In this document: positions 26,448 to 34,713 of the stretch, piece by piece
How positions within the stretch are numbered: the stretch's first letter is position 1
How the letters are laid out: every line of letters begins with the position of its first letter
From: Cyclobacterium plantarum
GTDB taxonomy: Bacteria; Bacteroidota; Bacteroidia; Cytophagales; Cyclobacteriaceae
Assembly (NCBI RefSeq): GCF_011290685.1
Contig: NZ_JAANYN010000004.1
Span: forward strand, 483,881-547,880
DNA: 64,000 bases
Direction of reading: 5' to 3'
The notes under the pieces: generated by a model
Seen by the model: only the letters and a program-made list of their open reading frames with translations
The model's database searches: none
Told to the model about the DNA's origin: nothing
Made by a program: the position numbers and the translations under genes

Positions 26448-27500
26448 TTATTTTTTCAATTTGATCAGGACAATTGTCGGATTTAATTCAAGTCCAGATT
26501 CATCCGTCTCCCTTTTGATATAAAAATAGTCCCCATCTCCAAAAGAATTTAGAACATAAGATTTTCCATCTTCTGCTGTAATGCCGTTTTTTAAGTCGTA
26601 CCCTACATTCTTTGACATATCATAGACCAACATGGATATTTGATTATTTGAAGCAAGATATGTAATGAAATAGAAATTACCATTGCTTGTAATTTCCAAA
26701 ATATTAATTATTTTTTTTTCATCAAAAATGGATAAATCAAATTTTCTGTAAGGTTCCAGTTTATTATTTTTGAGATGGTAAAGGGTATCTCTGTAAAAAT
26801 CTTCATTCATAATAGGCGCAAAATATACAAAGAGCCTATCTTCAATCGAACTTATGTATTGTTGATAAGTATAAGAGCCCATTATATGGTTACCAGGAAG
26901 TTGAATCTTCTTTACAAGAACTGAATCTGTCACTTTCAGATTTTTATCAAGCTGATAACCCATTATTGTTAGTAGATTGCCGTTATTTTTGGATTGTATA
27001 TATCCTCCATGAGATAGCACCCAAATACCATTGTCCGTCGCATTCACGTAGAAGGGGTAAGGAAAATGTTTAGAACCAAGCAGCTCGCCTTCTTCGCCGT
27101 ACTTTAATATGGCCTGGTTAAAATGGGCAGCAACGAGTAAACTTTCACCATTAATATCGTAACTGATCCCCCTTGCACCCAGATATTCCCCTGGACCCTC
27201 GCCTTGCCTTGCCACTACACCTTCATAGGTACCATCCATTCGAAATTTAATAATCCGATCCCTATCCTTAATATAAATATGCCTATCAGACTTAGTAATA
27301 GCACCAACGTATTGGACCAGTAAATCATCACGCGTTTCCAAAGGAATTTCTTCGATAGATACGGCTATTTCAGAAAGCATCAATTCTTCACCCGCTACTT
27401 TTATTCCTTCAATAGAAGTAACTCTCCCTGAGTTGGACGTACAAGAAAAGGTTAAAATAAGTACAATTGTTGAGAGAATATATTGATTGGATTTTTTCAT
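26448..27500 (-). CDS. 6-bladed beta-propeller lipoprotein
   Basis: A 350-residue protein with lipoprotein signal peptide ILTFSC (Cys at about 20). The body has the repeated strands of the Bacteroidota 6-bladed beta-propeller (NHL-like) family: IPLETRDDLLVQYVGAI, IYIKDRDRIIKFRMDGTYEG and RQGEGPGEYLGARGISYD. The GQGPGEY motif is typical. Length fits the family (about 350-400). These are probably surface or periplasmic binding proteins of unknown ligand. It is a single gene here, intact, and sits between a structured repeat and an IS982 remnant, so it is likely accessory. Confidence 0.85.
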   Translation of the reverse strand: MKKSNQYILSTIVLILTFSCTSNSGRVTSIEGIKVAGEELMLSEIAVSIEEIPLETRDDLLVQYVGAITKSDRHIYIKDRDRIIKFRMDGTYEGVVARQGEGPGEYLGARGISYDINGESLLVAAHFNQAILKYGEEGELLGSKHFPYPFYVNATDNGIWVLSHGGYIQSKNNGNLLTIMGYQLDKNLKVTDSVLVKKIQLPGNHIMGSYTYQQYISSIEDRLFVYFAPIMNEDFYRDTLYHLKNNKLEPYRKFDLSIFDEKKIINILEITSNGNFYFITYLASNNQISMLVYDMSKNVGYDLKNGITAEDGKSYVLNSFGDGDYFYIKRETDESGLELNPTIVLIKLKK

Positions 27501-27529
27501 ATTTAATTTAGGCTTTTATTAAATAAACA

Positions 27530-27871
27530 TTGCAAAAACAGAAAATGCCATGGTTTTCTGTTAAAAGGTTTGAAAATCAAAAAACTAACTATACTCACAT
27601 CACTTTGACTGCCAATAAAATTACCGAAATTTTCTATCTTTTTGACGAATGCTGCATTGAATTTGACAAATCCGTCGCAAAACAACCTCAGAGAAATAAA
27701 CCTAAAATCGAAACGGTAAATGAGGAACTGAAAAGAAATTTGCCTTACGGTAGTCAAGTGTGCCAAATTGAGCATTCCAGGCATCGCTCCTTCAATAATT
27801 TCATTTCTAACTTGATAACAGGCTTGATTGCTTATATTATTTCAGTATTATTCCTTTTAGCCAAATTTTAG
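27530..27871 (+). pseudogene. Internally deleted IS982 family transposase
   Basis: The open frame of 113 codons joins both ends of an IS982 transposase. The N-terminal part (LTANKITEIFYLFDECCIEFD) is followed after about 15 residues by the C-terminal part (PKIETVNEELK, then CQIEHSRHRSFNNFISNLI and TGLIAYI). The central DDE region of about 170-190 residues is missing, and LPYGSQV is an extra insertion inside the C-terminal part. GGAATTACCTGGTAGGT just after the stop (27870-27886) could be the right terminal repeat; no matching left end is visible. The element cannot transpose by itself. Confidence 0.75.
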
Positions 27872-28000
27872 GAATTACCTGGTAGGTATTGAGTATTAAT
27901 CCGTTGTTTAGGTAATTTTGACTAAAACCGAAATGTTGGGATGTCCTCAAAAGGAATGGGCTATTGAGGGCAATCATATGGGTCCTGAAATTTTATAATC

Positions 28001-28030
28001 AATTGCCTACTGCTTTAGCTGTAGGCAATT
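28001..28030. repeat. REP-like perfect hairpin
   Basis: AATTGCCTAC and GTAGGCAATT enclose the loop TGCTTTAGCT. The CTTTAG phrase recurs about 20 bases later in GGCTTTAGCC. Paired short palindromes with such a core resemble the REP elements of Bacteroidota that RAYT transposases mobilise. No T-run follows, so a terminator role is less likely. Confidence 0.55.
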
Positions 28031-28432
28031 AGGATATTCAAGCATCCTTGGCTTTAGCCCAATCTTCCTAATAGGCTACTTGGTTATGCCAGGATCCTTG
28101 GTCATATCATTAATCCTTAAATTGCTCAAATCCATATTTGACAATAAACTCATCTTATTCCTTCTGGAACGTTTTTTTTAGGTGATTCAGGCAAAGGTGC
28201 CCTACAAAATAAATGTTATCATGAAGCTTGCCTCATATGCGAAATTGTTAATTTGAAGGCTCAAAGAAAAGGGGAGGAGTTGGTGGAGATGATGCTTATT
28301 AGATCACCAATAAGGTATTCACTTTATGCTTCGATACCCGTCTGAACGCAAAGCCGGAGAAGGTTTTGGCACATTTTAAGAGGTCCAGGTAAATACGAAT
28401 CAACTTTTTAAATTTAGAAAAATCACGTAATA

Positions 28433-28452
28433 TTGTATCCAAATGAATACAA
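28433..28452. promoter_or_regulatory. Probable operator of the toxin-antitoxin pair
   Basis: TTGTATCC-AAAT-GAATACAA is an inverted repeat with 7 of 8 matching positions, ending 8 bases before the toxin ATG. Antitoxins of this kind carry a helix-turn-helix and usually repress their own operon from such a site. Confidence 0.45.
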
Positions 28453-28460
28453 AAAATTAG

Positions 28461-28760
28461 ATGTATTTTATTGAAAAGACTATTGAATTTGACAAGTGGT
28501 TAAGAAAGTTAAAGGATTTAAGGGCAAAAGCGAAGATTTTGTTTAGAATCCAAAAACTTGAAAATGATGAACATTTTGGGGATTGGAAGCCAGTAGGAGA
28601 CGGAATTAATGAATTGAGGATAAACTATGCAAAGGGGTACAGAGTATACTTCAAGGAAAAAGATGGGAAAATAATTATCCTTCTTGTCGGTGGAGAAAAA
28701 TCAACTCAACAAAAGGACATCGAAAAAGCAAAAGAAATTTGGTTACGTATTAAAAAGTAA
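28461..28760 (+). CDS. RelE/HigB-like toxin (addiction module killer)
   Basis: A 99-residue protein of the short RelE/ParE-like 'addiction module killer' family. Key stretches are TIEFDKWLRKLKDLRAKAKI near the N terminus, then GDWKPVGDGINELRINYAKG, YRVYFKEKDG and ILLVGGEKSTQQKDIEKA, which follow the family closely. Members are ribosome-dependent mRNA interferases. The antitoxin gene starts 3 bases after the stop, in toxin-first order as in HigBA-type modules. The genes sit between a REP-like hairpin and a structured repeat in the accessory island. Confidence 0.92.
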   Translation: MYFIEKTIEFDKWLRKLKDLRAKAKILFRIQKLENDEHFGDWKPVGDGINELRINYAKGYRVYFKEKDGKIIILLVGGEKSTQQKDIEKAKEIWLRIKK

Positions 28761-28763
28761 AAA

Positions 28764-29048
28764 ATGGAAACATCAAAATTCGATATAGCAGATTATCTGG
28801 ACAGCAAGGAAATGATTGCCGAGTACCTGAATACAGTTTTAGATGAGGGCGATAGTGATGACGTTATTGAAGCACTAGGCCACATTGCAAAATCAATTGG
28901 CATGTCAAAAATAGCGGAAGAAACAGGAATGAGCAGACCAAGTTTATACAAAGCATTATCAAGTGGTGCAAAGCCTCAATTTGAAACCATAATGAAAGTA
29001 TTAAAATCTGTGGGTGGGCAAATAAAAATAAATCCAATATCCAGGTAA
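28764..29048 (+). CDS. HigA-like antitoxin (addiction module antidote)
   Basis: A 94-residue partner of the preceding toxin. The N terminus has FDIADYLDSKEMIAEYLN, typical of the antidote family. The helix-turn-helix is in the second half, SKIAEETGMSRPSLYKALS, followed by QFETIMKVLKSVGG. It should bind and neutralise the toxin and repress the operon, perhaps at 28433-28452. Full length and without damage, so the module is likely functional and may help retain this island. Confidence 0.93.
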   Translation: METSKFDIADYLDSKEMIAEYLNTVLDEGDSDDVIEALGHIAKSIGMSKIAEETGMSRPSLYKALSSGAKPQFETIMKVLKSVGGQIKINPISR

Positions 29049-29066
29049 AAATAAAAACGATGCCAC

Positions 29067-29216
29067 AATCGAATAGCCTTACCTGGGCTAATTAGCTCAG
29101 GTTCAGGTTTTCAAAGTACCAATGGAACAGGTATCGTGGCTTCCCCTCATCCCGGCTAGTCGCTAAAACGAAACGTCGCGGTTCACCGGATTGTAACTTG
29201 CGCCCGAGAGAATGAC
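29067..29216. repeat. Structured intergenic repeat, copy D
   Basis: This begins AATCGAATAGCC and has the hairpin ACCTGGGCT-AATT-AGCTCAGGT, where the stem sequence differs from copy A but still pairs (with one G-T). CATCCCGGCTAGTCGCTAAAA follows, then GGTTCACCGGATTGT and TTGCGCCCGAGAGAATGA. It closes the accessory island just before the PQQ dehydrogenase stop. Confidence 0.7.
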
Positions 29217-29233
29217 ATATTATCAAAACTGCA

Positions 29234-31348
29234 TCAATCCGGAAGGCTAAATACAAACACCGCCCCCTCAGGGTGGGGTTTTAGTTTTGAGCCTCCTACA
29301 GAGATGGCCAGGTACTGCTTGCCGTTCACCGCGTATACACTGGGCGTGGCATGTCCTTCAGCAGGCAACTGATATTCCCAGAGTACTTGTCCATTGTCTT
29401 TGTCAAAAGCCCGGATTTTGGCATCAGCAGTAGCGGCAATAAACAGCAGCCCTCCGGCGGTTACGACCGGGCCCCCGTAATTTTCGGTCCCGGTTACCGG
29501 GACTCCGCGCTCGGTCAGCTCTTCGTGTTCGCCCAGCGGCACCTTCCATTTGATTGTGCCGGTATTCAGGTCGACCGCATTGAGTGTTCCCCAGGGCGGC
29601 TTGATGGCGGGATATCCTTCCTCATCGTTCCAGCGTTGGAAACCGCGGAAGACGTAGGGCGGCCCTTGCTTATCCCGGTCGATTTCTGAGCTAACAACCG
29701 GTTCTTCATCAAAGAGGAATGATACGATGGCGTCCAGACGCCCTTGCGAAACCTGATCAAAAGCGGGCATACGTCCGCCTCCCTTTTTCATTACCTGCAT
29801 TACCGTTTCCCTGCCTAATCGGCTGGACACATCCTCGAGGGAAGGGAAGCCGCCGGCAGGATTGCCTTTGCGATCCGTTCCATGACAGGAGGCGCAATGG
29901 ATCAGGTATTGCTTTTCGCCGTTAGGCAATGCGCTGCCATCTGCCTTTTTCGTGGGTACCAACTGGTAAAACCAGGGAATCTCATTTACGTTCGCATACA
30001 GGATTCCCTCAGGGTCTGCTGCAGCGCCACCCCATTCCATGCCGCCATCGTATCCCGGAAACATGATCGTTTGCTCCGTACTCGGGGGAGGGTAGGCCCC
30101 GTAATTTCCAGATTGATTGAATACCTCTTTGCTCATTTGCTGCGCTCTGGGAGAAATGGTCGAAAAGTCCTCGGCTGTATATTCCTGCCGCATCAATGGC
30201 GGCGGCGCTGTTGGAAAAGGTTGCGTTGGCCAGGTTTGAATTTCGTCGATTTTAGTGGCTGCTTGTGATCGTTCTTCAATCGGCCAAAGCGGTTCTCCGG
30301 TAAGCCTGTCGAACACAAACAAAAGCCCCATTTTTGTACCTACAGCAACAATATCCACCTTATTACCTTCGTGTTCTACCGTCAGTAAGGTCGGTGCCTG
30401 GGGGATGTCCATATCCCAAAGATCGTGATGCACGAGTTGCTGGTGCCAAAGTCGTTTTCCGGTATTCGCATCGAGCGCAATGAGTGAGTTGGCAAATAAA
30501 TTTTCTCCATACCGGCCGCCTCCATAAAAATCAGGACCGGCCGTCTCGGTGGATACATAGACTATGCCGCGTGGTATATCGATCGCAAGGCCTGACCAGT
30601 CAGATGCCCCTCCTGTTCTTTCCAAATAGTTTTCCGGCCAGGTATCAGATCCAAATTCTCCCGGTCGGGGCAAGCTGTGAAAAATCCACTTCCGCTTTCC
30701 GGTACGAATGTCAAATGCACGTATTGCACCAGGAACATCTTCCCCTACATTGGCTCCAATGATAAATAGGTCCTTGTAAATCTGCCCAGGGGTATTGAGC
30801 GTTACATTCGGTTTCCCCGAAACGTCCATCCCCTCACCCAGGTGTATGGATCCATTTTCGCCAAAAGAAGGAATGAGTGCACCAGATTTGGCATTCAATG
30901 CAAAAAGCCGGTTTCCTTTCATGGTGAGTATGCGCCCAACTTCACCATCATGCCAATACATCAGCCCCCGTTGATCCCCATCCGCAAGCGATTCGTGAAT
31001 ATCCGAAGGATCAAATGTCCAGTGTTCTTTACCTGTTGCCCCATCCAGCGCCACAACCCGGCTGTGTGGCGTAGCTGTGTATAGCCAACCGTCCACAATA
31101 AGGTTATTCGTCTGATAATTGGCAGCCTCACCGGTACCATACGTCCATGCCAGTTCTAATTGTGCCACATTACTTCTATTTATTTGATCCAGCGCAGAGT
31201 ACTGATTGCCGCTGGGGTGACCCAGATACGTTGCCCAGTCAGCCCCGGCACCTTCCGGTTTGGTTTTTTGCGTACAGGCAGTCCCGAAATAAGCCAGGAA
31301 ACAAAGGATAATAAGGTAGTATGTTGAAAAATGGAGGTGGTTTTTCAT
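29234..31348 (-). CDS. PQQ-dependent dehydrogenase with embedded cytochrome c
   Basis: About 704 residues from the ATG at 31348, which gives a lipoprotein signal peptide with lipobox FGTAC; the frame extends upstream to 31375 but that start is less suitable. The main body is an eight-bladed PQQ propeller (WATYLGHPSGNQYSALDQIN; LAWTYGTGEA; AFDIRTGKRKWIFHSLPRPG). A cytochrome c domain with CASCHG is inserted about three quarters along, and propeller blades resume after it (PPWGTLNAVDLNTG; ENYGGPVVTAGGLLFIAA). This is the layout of PQQ glucose/alcohol-type quinoproteins of Bacteroidota. It oxidises a sugar or alcohol in the periplasm and passes electrons to its own haem. The substrate cannot be told from sequence. 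Confidence 0.92.
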   Translation of the reverse strand: MKNHLHFSTYYLIILCFLAYFGTACTQKTKPEGAGADWATYLGHPSGNQYSALDQINRSNVAQLELAWTYGTGEAANYQTNNLIVDGWLYTATPHSRVVALDGATGKEHWTFDPSDIHESLADGDQRGLMYWHDGEVGRILTMKGNRLFALNAKSGALIPSFGENGSIHLGEGMDVSGKPNVTLNTPGQIYKDLFIIGANVGEDVPGAIRAFDIRTGKRKWIFHSLPRPGEFGSDTWPENYLERTGGASDWSGLAIDIPRGIVYVSTETAGPDFYGGGRYGENLFANSLIALDANTGKRLWHQQLVHHDLWDMDIPQAPTLLTVEHEGNKVDIVAVGTKMGLLFVFDRLTGEPLWPIEERSQAATKIDEIQTWPTQPFPTAPPPLMRQEYTAEDFSTISPRAQQMSKEVFNQSGNYGAYPPPSTEQTIMFPGYDGGMEWGGAAADPEGILYANVNEIPWFYQLVPTKKADGSALPNGEKQYLIHCASCHGTDRKGNPAGGFPSLEDVSSRLGRETVMQVMKKGGGRMPAFDQVSQGRLDAIVSFLFDEEPVVSSEIDRDKQGPPYVFRGFQRWNDEEGYPAIKPPWGTLNAVDLNTGTIKWKVPLGEHEELTERGVPVTGTENYGGPVVTAGGLLFIAATADAKIRAFDKDNGQVLWEYQLPAEGHATPSVYAVNGKQYLAISVGGSKLKPHPEGAVFVFSLPD

Positions 31349-32045
31349 AGGGTACCGGGTTAGTATAGGGTGCATGTATTGTTATTGTAAATTCGGCTTA
31401 ATTTAATCATAAAACTGTTATTCCCAGAATTAACTTTTTTTAAACGCAGAAATCGTGATGACGATAGGTTTTTTGCATTATATGGGAATATAAAATTCTC
31501 ATTTTTTATGGATAATGGTGAGTCATAGGCTGTTTATGGTATTTTAGCTTGTTTCTATTGTACTTTTTGTCCCGATTTTTCATCGGGAACAAAAAAATCC
31601 TTCTCCCCACAAGCCTCCTGCGCACCTCCTGAGAAAATTCAGGACAGGCCGGTTTTTGTCGGGCCAGCGCGCTTTTCTTATTAAAATTTATCTCTTCTTT
31701 ATCTAACAGATTTTTTAGGGTTTCTTCTTTATAAAAGCAACTGATTCAATTACTTCACAGGTAGGCTTAACATTTAGAAATTACACAAATCAGGATGATA
31801 TTGTTTGTTTTTCAACACATTGATTTACAGGTATTTAACAAATACGTCATCGGTAGGTTATGAAAGGGTTTCTGTAATGGAAGCCATGTAAAATGGGAAT
31901 GCCATACTATAGCCCTACAAACAACGGTTCGCAGTCGACACAGAGACAAAAATTATGGTGAATTGTCCTACTGGAAAATATTCAATAACACGGAACTACT
32001 GATTATAACTTTTCGTATATTTAAATTGGATTGAAAATTAAAAAC
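31349..32045. other. Intergenic region holding a dispersed repeat
   Basis: About 700 bases. The middle is a long dispersed repeat (31437-31675). The right part, about 31680-32045, is AT-rich and should include the promoter of the DUF2188 gene; I see no gene in it. The left part is the leader of the PQQ dehydrogenase gene. Confidence 0.55.
31437..31675. repeat. Dispersed repeat, copy 1
   Basis: About 240 bases shared with 63780-64000. Common blocks are GCAGAAAT..TGATGACGATAG, CATTATATGGGAATATAAA, ATGGTGAGT.A.AGGCTG, TTTATGGTATTTTA, ATTGTACTTTTT, AAAAAAATCCTTC and CACAAGCCTCCTGCGCACC, ending TTTTTGTCGGGC. This copy has an extra insertion of about 30 bases (CTCCTGAGAAAATTCAGGACA region) near the end. 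Only its first 40 bases also recur at 40390-40425. There is no coding potential. Confidence 0.8.
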
Positions 32046-32285
32046 ATGGCAAGAAAATCAAATCACGTTATTCCATCTAAAGATCATGGTTGGTCAGTTA
32101 GAAAATCTGGAGCTGCTAGAGCATTGAGAAGCTTTGATACCAAAGAAGAAGCGGTAAAATATGGAAAAACCATCAGTCGTGGTGAAAAAACCGAGTTGTA
32201 TATCCATAAGAAAGATGGTACTGTACAAAATCGGAATTCTTATGTAAACGAGCCTTTTTCGCCTATTGATAAAAACGGTAAATGA
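32046..32285 (+). CDS. DUF2188 small protein
   Basis: A 79-residue protein from the ATG at 32046 (the frame extends to a TTG at 32031). It has the DUF2188 pattern: SNHVIPSKDHGWSVRKSGA, then SFDTKEEAVKYGKTISRG and ELYIHKKDGTVQNRNSY. These small beta-rich proteins are common in bacteria and of unknown function. The stop overlaps the start of the next gene by 4 bases (ATGA), so both products are made together. That strict coupling suggests DUF2188 is a partner or control subunit of the larger protein. Confidence 0.85.
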   Translation: MARKSNHVIPSKDHGWSVRKSGAARALRSFDTKEEAVKYGKTISRGEKTELYIHKKDGTVQNRNSYVNEPFSPIDKNGK

Positions 32286-32938
32286 GGGAAAAGGATTTCG
32301 AAAAAAACATCTTTATAAATTGCCCTTTCGATAAGGATTATTTGCCGTTGTTTAGGCCACTTATTTTTACTGTTGTCAATTTTAATTTCAATCCACGAAT
32401 TACACTTGAAAAGTCTGACTCAGGAAAGCCAAGACTTGAAAAATTATTAGAATTAATAAAGGAGTCCAAATACAGTATACACGATTTATCCCGATTACAA
32501 TCTAGCAAGTCGAAAGAATTCTATCGGCTAAATATGCCCTTTGAACTTGGTTTGGACTACGGGTCTCGAAATTATAGTGTAGATTTATCAGAAAAAGAGT
32601 TCCTGATTCTTGAAACAAAGCCTTACGATTATATGAAGGCTATTTCAGACATCAATGGACTTGATATAAAAAATCATAACGACGAACCTGAAAAAATAGT
32701 TGAGTGCTTGTGGGCTTGGTTTATTGAGACGGTAGGCCTTACCAAAGTGGGAAGCCCCCTGAAAATTTGGTATGATTTTACTGATTTCAATACCTTGCTG
32801 TTTGAAGATAAATTTTCTGGTTACTATCCAAAATATGGCGAATCTAAGGCAGAAAAAATGGCAAAAGTTGAAATTGAAAAAATGCCGATCCCCGAATATA
32901 TCCGTGAAATAAAGAATTACATGAAATCATCGCGATAA
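32282..32938 (+). CDS. Unknown protein with FINCPFD motif, conflict-system-like
   Basis: A 218-residue soluble protein that I cannot assign to a named family. It starts FEKNIFINCPFDKDYLPLF, then LIFTVVNFNFNPRITLEKSD, KYSIHDLSRLQSSKSKEFYR and LNMPFELGLDYG. A beta strand, a loop with conserved polar residues, then 'IHDLSR' and 'NMPFELG' recall TIR-like or SLOG/nucleoside-hydrolase-like folds, where such polar residues line a nucleotide pocket; the early Asp, the His-Asp and the Glu of FELG would be the candidates. No membrane segment. It is coupled to the DUF2188 gene by a 4-base overlap. A defence or nucleotide-signalling role is inference only. Confidence 0.7.
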   Translation: MREKDFEKNIFINCPFDKDYLPLFRPLIFTVVNFNFNPRITLEKSDSGKPRLEKLLELIKESKYSIHDLSRLQSSKSKEFYRLNMPFELGLDYGSRNYSVDLSEKEFLILETKPYDYMKAISDINGLDIKNHNDEPEKIVECLWAWFIETVGLTKVGSPLKIWYDFTDFNTLLFEDKFSGYYPKYGESKAEKMAKVEIEKMPIPEYIREIKNYMKSSR

Positions 32939-33184
32939 TCTGCTGATGCCCCCGGCAGAATATGCTATGATGGAGTGTCTCATACAATCTATCCCAAACA
33001 CCAGGACCATCGTACCCAGAAAACAAGAGGCAGGCTATACATGTCTTGCCTGCCCCGAACACTGGCTCTTCGCAAAAGTAGTTTGCCGCAGGAAGTCCAA
33101 GTTTTACACCCTTAACAAATTCACCTGATCTCCTATCAGAAATTAACCGGAGAAGGACGCCATTTTTTTTTGTCAAATCACTAC

Positions 33185-34669
33185 TCAATCCCCATATAAA
33201 GTTTTTGAAACAGATTCATATTTATCCCCCGTTACCCAAAGCGGCTGATTGGGATCATTGGCAATTTTTTCCGCTGCAAGAATAAAGGATTTCCAATACT
33301 TGAGGGCATAGTCCAGGTCAAAATTATCGACCTGATCGGTAACCTGATGGTAATGGGCCGCCACATCCTGATCGAAAGCGGTAAAACCCAGGCTGAAGGT
33401 AGGAGCGGGGATGCCCTTTTTGGCAAAATTCACATTGTCTGAGCGATCGTATAGCCCTTGTTCAGGTGCCGGATCGGAAAGGGCATTTAGACCAAATGCT
33501 TCTGCAGCTTCCGATATATGATGATCCGCAGAAGTTCTTCCCAAACCAATGACCGTTACCAGACTGGTATCGTTGTATCCGGCATTGTCAATATTTAGGT
33601 TAAAAATGATAGTTGACAGGTCTAATGGCGGATTATCGGCAAAATACCCCGACCCCAGCAACCCTTTTTCCTCTGCCGTCCAGGCACACAAAAGTACCGA
33701 CCTTTTGGGTGGATGCTCGCCAAAATAGTCAGCTGCCTGTATCAAAGCAGCCGTTCCCACTGCATTGTCTCTGGCACCATTATAAATGGAATCTCCCTCC
33801 GCATTGGCTGTTCCTATCCCCAAATGGTCATAATGAGCAGATAACATGATATACTCCTCGTTTAGTTTTTCATCTGTTCCCGGGATAAAGGCCACCACAT
33901 TCTTTCCGGTGATCTTTTTGTTGATTTTACCGCTGACCTGAATTTTCATGGTATTGGCACCTGCATTCATGGCATTGATTATTTCGCTGCTCAGGTCCTT
34001 CATCCACAAATAGGGAAAAGCCTTGTCCCCATCCGGGTTGGTGTCCAGACCCATTTGAGGTTTATTCAGGTAATTTACCAAAAGACTCCAGGGAGTGGTG
34101 GGCACATTGTACATTTCGATCAATCCCAGTGCCCCTTTTTCTTGCGCTAGTGCTGTCTTTTCCCTGCCTGCGGCAAAAAGTTCGGCCGGAGATAGTCTGT
34201 CAGGAGCACCCACCCGGACTACTACCCATTTACCGGCCACGTCCTTGCCTTCATAGTCCTCTTCCAGTCCATAGCCGGCCACTACCAGTTCAAATTCACC
34301 GGAAATGTCCTGGCCTCCCAGTACCAGGAGTTCATCTCCATGGTTTAATGTGTCCTGATTCCAATGGATTTCTCCAATTTCCGGAGGGCTGGAGTACATG
34401 AAAGGAACATGCTGGTAATACCGGTTTAAGCCCTCTACGGGCCGGGCACCGTATTTCTCAAATTGATTGGCAATGTAAAGCGCTGCAATATCTATTTCAG
34501 GCCTGGCGGGATCCCTTCCCATTAACTCATCAGCGGCCAAAAACTTAAAATGAGACAGGGCTTCGGCCTGCTGAATGGTTTGGTCAATGGCTTCTTTCTG
34601 GGCCTTTGAGGGGATGGATACAAAGCCGAGAAGGAATGTACAGTAAATTAGAAAATGTCTGTTCTTCAT
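33185..34669 (-). CDS. M28 family zinc aminopeptidase, exported
   Basis: A 494-residue protein with an N-terminal signal peptide (YCTFLLGFVSIPSKAQ). A protease-associated-type insert lies at about 130-245. The M28 catalytic domain has LSAHYDHLG (zinc His), ARDNAVGTAALI (bridging Asp), WTAEEKGLLGS (catalytic Glu-Glu), NLNIDNAGY (zinc Asp) and AHYHQVTDQ near the C terminus (second zinc His). All the expected metal and catalytic residues are present. It should remove N-terminal residues from peptides in the periplasm or outside. Single gene; the neighbours on either side are convergent or unrelated. Confidence 0.92.
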   Translation of the reverse strand: MKNRHFLIYCTFLLGFVSIPSKAQKEAIDQTIQQAEALSHFKFLAADELMGRDPARPEIDIAALYIANQFEKYGARPVEGLNRYYQHVPFMYSSPPEIGEIHWNQDTLNHGDELLVLGGQDISGEFELVVAGYGLEEDYEGKDVAGKWVVVRVGAPDRLSPAELFAAGREKTALAQEKGALGLIEMYNVPTTPWSLLVNYLNKPQMGLDTNPDGDKAFPYLWMKDLSSEIINAMNAGANTMKIQVSGKINKKITGKNVVAFIPGTDEKLNEEYIMLSAHYDHLGIGTANAEGDSIYNGARDNAVGTAALIQAADYFGEHPPKRSVLLCAWTAEEKGLLGSGYFADNPPLDLSTIIFNLNIDNAGYNDTSLVTVIGLGRTSADHHISEAAEAFGLNALSDPAPEQGLYDRSDNVNFAKKGIPAPTFSLGFTAFDQDVAAHYHQVTDQVDNFDLDYALKYWKSFILAAEKIANDPNQPLWVTGDKYESVSKTLYGD

Positions 34670-34713
34670 TTATATTAATTTTTTATTTCACACATAAATT
34701 TATTCCAAAGAAA

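Larger units (their letters stand above)
27872..28460. other. Intergenic region with REP-like hairpins
   Basis: About 590 bases without a supported gene. It contains a perfect 10-bp hairpin at 28001-28030 and a related GGCTTTAGCCCAA string near 28050. The right end carries the toxin-antitoxin promoter region. The middle (about 28130-28380) looks like decayed sequence that I cannot assign. Confidence 0.5.

Noticed and set aside
29882..30268. 128-codon frame opposite the PQQ dehydrogenase
   Set aside because: It lies wholly inside a clear gene on the other strand and its protein shows no family pattern.
32946..33128. 60-codon frame after the FINCPFD gene, and the hairpin GGCAGGC/GCCTGCC inside it (33029-33054)
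   Set aside because: No family pattern or good start. The hairpin lacks a T-run and could be a weak convergent terminator, but this cannot be supported.
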